A stretch of DNA of 7,318 nt from Acidobacteriaceae bacterium (lineage in GTDB: Bacteria; Acidobacteriota; Terriglobia; Terriglobales; SbA1): the NCBI GenBank assembly GCA_003156615.1, contig PMHI01000593.1, positions 4,773 to 12,090 on the forward strand, in the 5' to 3' direction. The first letter of the stretch is position 1; every line of letters begins with the position of its first letter. Below the pieces are notes generated by a model. That model saw nothing but the letters and a program-made list of their open reading frames with translations, was not told the origin of the DNA and did no database searches. The position numbers were made by a program, and so were the translations under genes. Shown here one piece after another: positions 5,681-7,318 of the stretch.

Positions 5681-7093
5681 ATGTTGGCTAGCAAACCATC
5701 TGACCATTCCGAGCGAAGTGATTTGGTTCGGGGTCTGGGTCTTGGGTCGGCGATCGCCATCGTCATCGGCGACACGATCGGGACGGGGGTTTTTCTTGTC
5801 GCTAGCGACATGTCGCGCGCTGTAGGCTCCGCCACACTGGTGTTGATCGCATGGATTCTTGGTCTGCTCATCGTGCTTTTGGGAGCTTTCTGCTATGCCG
5901 AGCTCGGTGCGGCTTTTCCGAAGGCTGGCGGCCCCTACGTCTACCTTGGCCGGGGGCTTGGACCTCTCTGGGGATTTCTCTTTGGCTGGATGAGTTCAAT
6001 TCTCGAGCGGCCAGTCGCCATGGCCACTTTGGCGGCTGGTTGCGTGCGGTTCCTGGGATTCTTGTTTCCCATTGTGAACACGCCTTTGTTCAGCAGTCAC
6101 ATCGGGCGTTACGAATTTATGTTCACGACCGCCCAGCCGACTGCGGCGTTGATCGTGGTGATCGTGACGGCGGTCAATTATTTCAGTGTGCAGATGGGTG
6201 GCGCTATCCAGGTGCTGCTGACGTCGCTCAAGGTGGGCACAATCCTGGTCATTGTTGTCGGAGGCGTCGTGTTCGGAACAAAACACGCCGGCCCGGCTGC
6301 GCCAGCGATAACGTCGTTCACCTGGGGAACGATTGGCGCCTTGCTGACAGCGCTCGTTCCTGCGATGTGGGCCTACAACGGCTTTAACGATTTGGGCGAT
6401 CTGGGGGAAGAAATTGTCCAGCCGCAGAAGAACATCCCCAGAGCCATCATTTTTGGGCTGCTCACTTTGGGCGGGCTCTATTTGATGGTGAATGTTGTGT
6501 ACTTTCACGTGTTGCCATTCGCGCAGATAGCGGCGTCCCAGCATGTTGCGTCGGACGTAGTGCAATCGTTGAGTGGATCGCGCGGCGCGGCATGGCTCAC
6601 CGTCGCCATGGCCGTGTCGGCTTTCGGGGCGCTGCACGTCGTGGTCTTGACTGGTGCTCGGATCCCGTATGCCATGGCGCGCGACGGTTTGTTCTTCCGT
6701 TTTGCGGAGCGCCTTCATCCTTCCCTTCGTACGCCCACCGGCGGATTGGTTTTCCTGGGCTCGATCGCCGTACTGCTGGCACTCAGTGGGACGTTCGAGG
6801 AACTCTATTCACTGTTTGTCTTTGCCGTGTGGATCTTTTTCGGATTAGTGGCGATTGCCCTGATACGTTTACGCCAAAAAGAGCCGAACCTGGTTCGGCC
6901 TTACCGCGCCTGGGGATATCCCTGGACGCCCCTCATTTTTTTGGCTGCCGCGATGGCTTTGACGGTCAACTTGTGGATGGTCCGGCCCGTACGTTCCTCG
7001 CTGGGGCTGGGAGTGATTGCTCTGGGTATTCCGTTCTTCTACCGCTGGCACAAACGGCCTCGTGCCGCAGGCATGAATTCCGGACGGAGCTAG
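5681..7093 (+). CDS. APC-superfamily amino-acid permease (LAT/AdiC-like, 12 TM)
   Basis: This 470-aa inner-membrane protein has about 12 hydrophobic segments (approximately 21-42, 51-72, 93-122, 152-170, 176-198, 216-236, 254-275, 302-330, 353-371, 375-395, 414-434, 436-454). TM1 has the unwound substrate-binding motif GDTIGTGVF (30-38). TM2-TM3 carry AELGAAFPKAGGPYVYL (73-89), typical of the family. TM6 and the following loop read WAYNGFND (230-237) and LGEEIVQPQKNIPRA (241-255), the LAT/APC hallmark in which the Glu-Glu segment and NxPRA precede TM7. The length and termini are normal, so the gene looks intact. The substrate cannot be read from sequence; the divergent PLP enzyme and nearby RidA suggest uptake or exchange of serine, threonine or a similar hydroxy amino acid, possibly the D-isomer. 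The ATG at 5681 lacks a good ribosome-binding site but places the basic cytoplasmic N-terminus correctly. Confidence 0.92.
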   Translation: MLASKPSDHSERSDLVRGLGLGSAIAIVIGDTIGTGVFLVASDMSRAVGSATLVLIAWILGLLIVLLGAFCYAELGAAFPKAGGPYVYLGRGLGPLWGFLFGWMSSILERPVAMATLAAGCVRFLGFLFPIVNTPLFSSHIGRYEFMFTTAQPTAALIVVIVTAVNYFSVQMGGAIQVLLTSLKVGTILVIVVGGVVFGTKHAGPAAPAITSFTWGTIGALLTALVPAMWAYNGFNDLGDLGEEIVQPQKNIPRAIIFGLLTLGGLYLMVNVVYFHVLPFAQIAASQHVASDVVQSLSGSRGAAWLTVAMAVSAFGALHVVVLTGARIPYAMARDGLFFRFAERLHPSLRTPTGGLVFLGSIAVLLALSGTFEELYSLFVFAVWIFFGLVAIALIRLRQKEPNLVRPYRAWGYPWTPLIFLAAAMALTVNLWMVRPVRSSLGLGVIALGIPFFYRWHKRPRAAGMNSGRS

Positions 7094-7246
7094 TGGATGC
7101 GAATGCGCCGGCGGCAGGTTTCGAATCGATTCCGAGTGGCCGGCCATGCGGGAGTTGATCGGATTCGTCACCCCGCCGGTCCGGTTCGCTCGAGCGTAAC
7201 CTAGTATCCAACCCTAGTATGATGGAGCGTCTCGAGGATAGTTAGC
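7094..7246. other. Intergenic region after the permease
   Basis: No gene is visible. It contains GC-rich palindromic patches (GGCCGGCC near 7138), a 10-bp perfect palindrome GAATCGATTC (7123-7132) and a widely separated 7-bp inverted repeat CCGGCGG/CCGCCGG (7108-7114 and 7173-7179). No hairpin followed by a T-run marks a clear terminator for the permease. The right part is more AT-rich and holds the direct repeat listed next. Confidence 0.45.
7200..7220 (+). repeat. Direct repeat CCTAGTAT x2, candidate operator or tandem -10 region
   Basis: CCTAGTAT occurs at 7200-7207 and again at 7213-7220, a 13-bp period. Each copy contains TAGTAT, 4 of 6 to the -10 consensus, but neither has a good -35 at 17 bp. 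The repeat lies 27 bp before the ATG at 7247, so it probably belongs to the promoter or control region of the gene entering at the right edge. Recurrence of 8 bp at this distance could also be chance. Confidence 0.35.
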
Positions 7247-7318
7247 ATGAGCTCTGTCGCTCGCTGGAGTCGCAGTTCCGCGCGAACCATCGTTTTGAGG
7301 AGGCAGGTGACAAAAAAT
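7247..7318 (+). CDS. Possible start of a gene running off the right edge (first 24 codons)
   Basis: From the ATG at 7247 the frame stays open to the last base (24 codons, beginning MSSVARWSRSS, Arg/Ser-rich). GAGGA lies 8 nt upstream, a good ribosome-binding position. No family is recognisable in so short a piece. A competing reading exists: the strong AGGAGG/AGGTGA sequence at 7298-7310 suggests that the real start may be a codon beginning at 7317 in another frame, in which case this frame would be leader sequence or a short upstream ORF. Confidence 0.3.
   Translation, partial: MSSVARWSRSSARTIVLRRQVTKN
7298..7310 (+). promoter_or_regulatory. Strong double Shine-Dalgarno for a gene starting at the window edge
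   Basis: AGGAGG (7298-7303) is followed at once by AGGTGA (7305-7310), both strong complements of the 16S rRNA tail. The window ends in AT at 7317-7318. If the next base is G, an ATG would lie exactly 6 nt after AGGTGA, the ideal spacing. A GTG at 7307 is another but less likely start. The missing base cannot be seen, so the start itself is inferred. Confidence 0.45.

Noticed and set aside
1..7318. CRISPR array, tRNA, rRNA or insertion sequence
   Set aside because: No regularly spaced repeats, cloverleaf, rRNA-like segments or transposase-like proteins were seen on either strand.

Overview
The window reads as bacterial chromosome with moderately high GC content. The mix of genes (a HisKA_3 kinase, a CarH-like cobalamin sensor, a NarL-type receiver with Asn at the phosphosite, and a RidA / D-amino-acid enzyme / APC permease group) suggests an acidobacterium or a similar soil bacterium. 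That assignment is inference from protein character only; there is no rRNA or other phylogenetic marker.

Layout. Positions 1-174 hold the 3' end of a plus-strand gene, probably a secreted beta-lactamase-like serine hydrolase. A leader region with a perfect 14-bp palindrome (416-429) precedes a stand-alone receiver gene (462-887, +). This converges, with a 4-nt overlap of the stop codons, on a minus-strand signalling operon: a soluble HisKA_3 histidine kinase (884-1822) preceded by a cobalamin-binding protein (1867-2937). The cobalamin protein carries the CarH-type light-sensing motif W-x9-E-H and E-x-H-x-x-G. A small ABM/IsdG-like monooxygenase gene (3106-3417, -) lies upstream on the same strand.

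After a 351-bp divergent intergenic region with a long inverted repeat (3564-3636), the second half looks like an amino-acid catabolic module. It contains a RidA-family enamine/imine deaminase with a lysine-rich tail (3769-4233, +), a D-threonine aldolase / D-serine dehydratase-like PLP enzyme (4316-5545, -) and a 12-TM APC permease (5681-7093, +). A stem-loop between the convergent RidA and PLP-enzyme genes may terminate both. The right edge holds a short direct repeat and the start of a further plus-strand gene.

How the genes may work together. The permease would import an amino acid, the PLP enzyme would dehydrate or cleave its D-form, and RidA would hydrolyse the reactive enamine released. 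In the left half, the cobalamin protein could serve as a detached light or B12 sensor for the kinase, which has a coiled coil but no sensor domain of its own. The neighbouring receiver has Asn where the phosphorylated Asp should be, so it is unlikely to be a conventional phosphorylation target. The most unusual part of the window is this possible B12-photosensor / kinase / pseudo-receiver unit.
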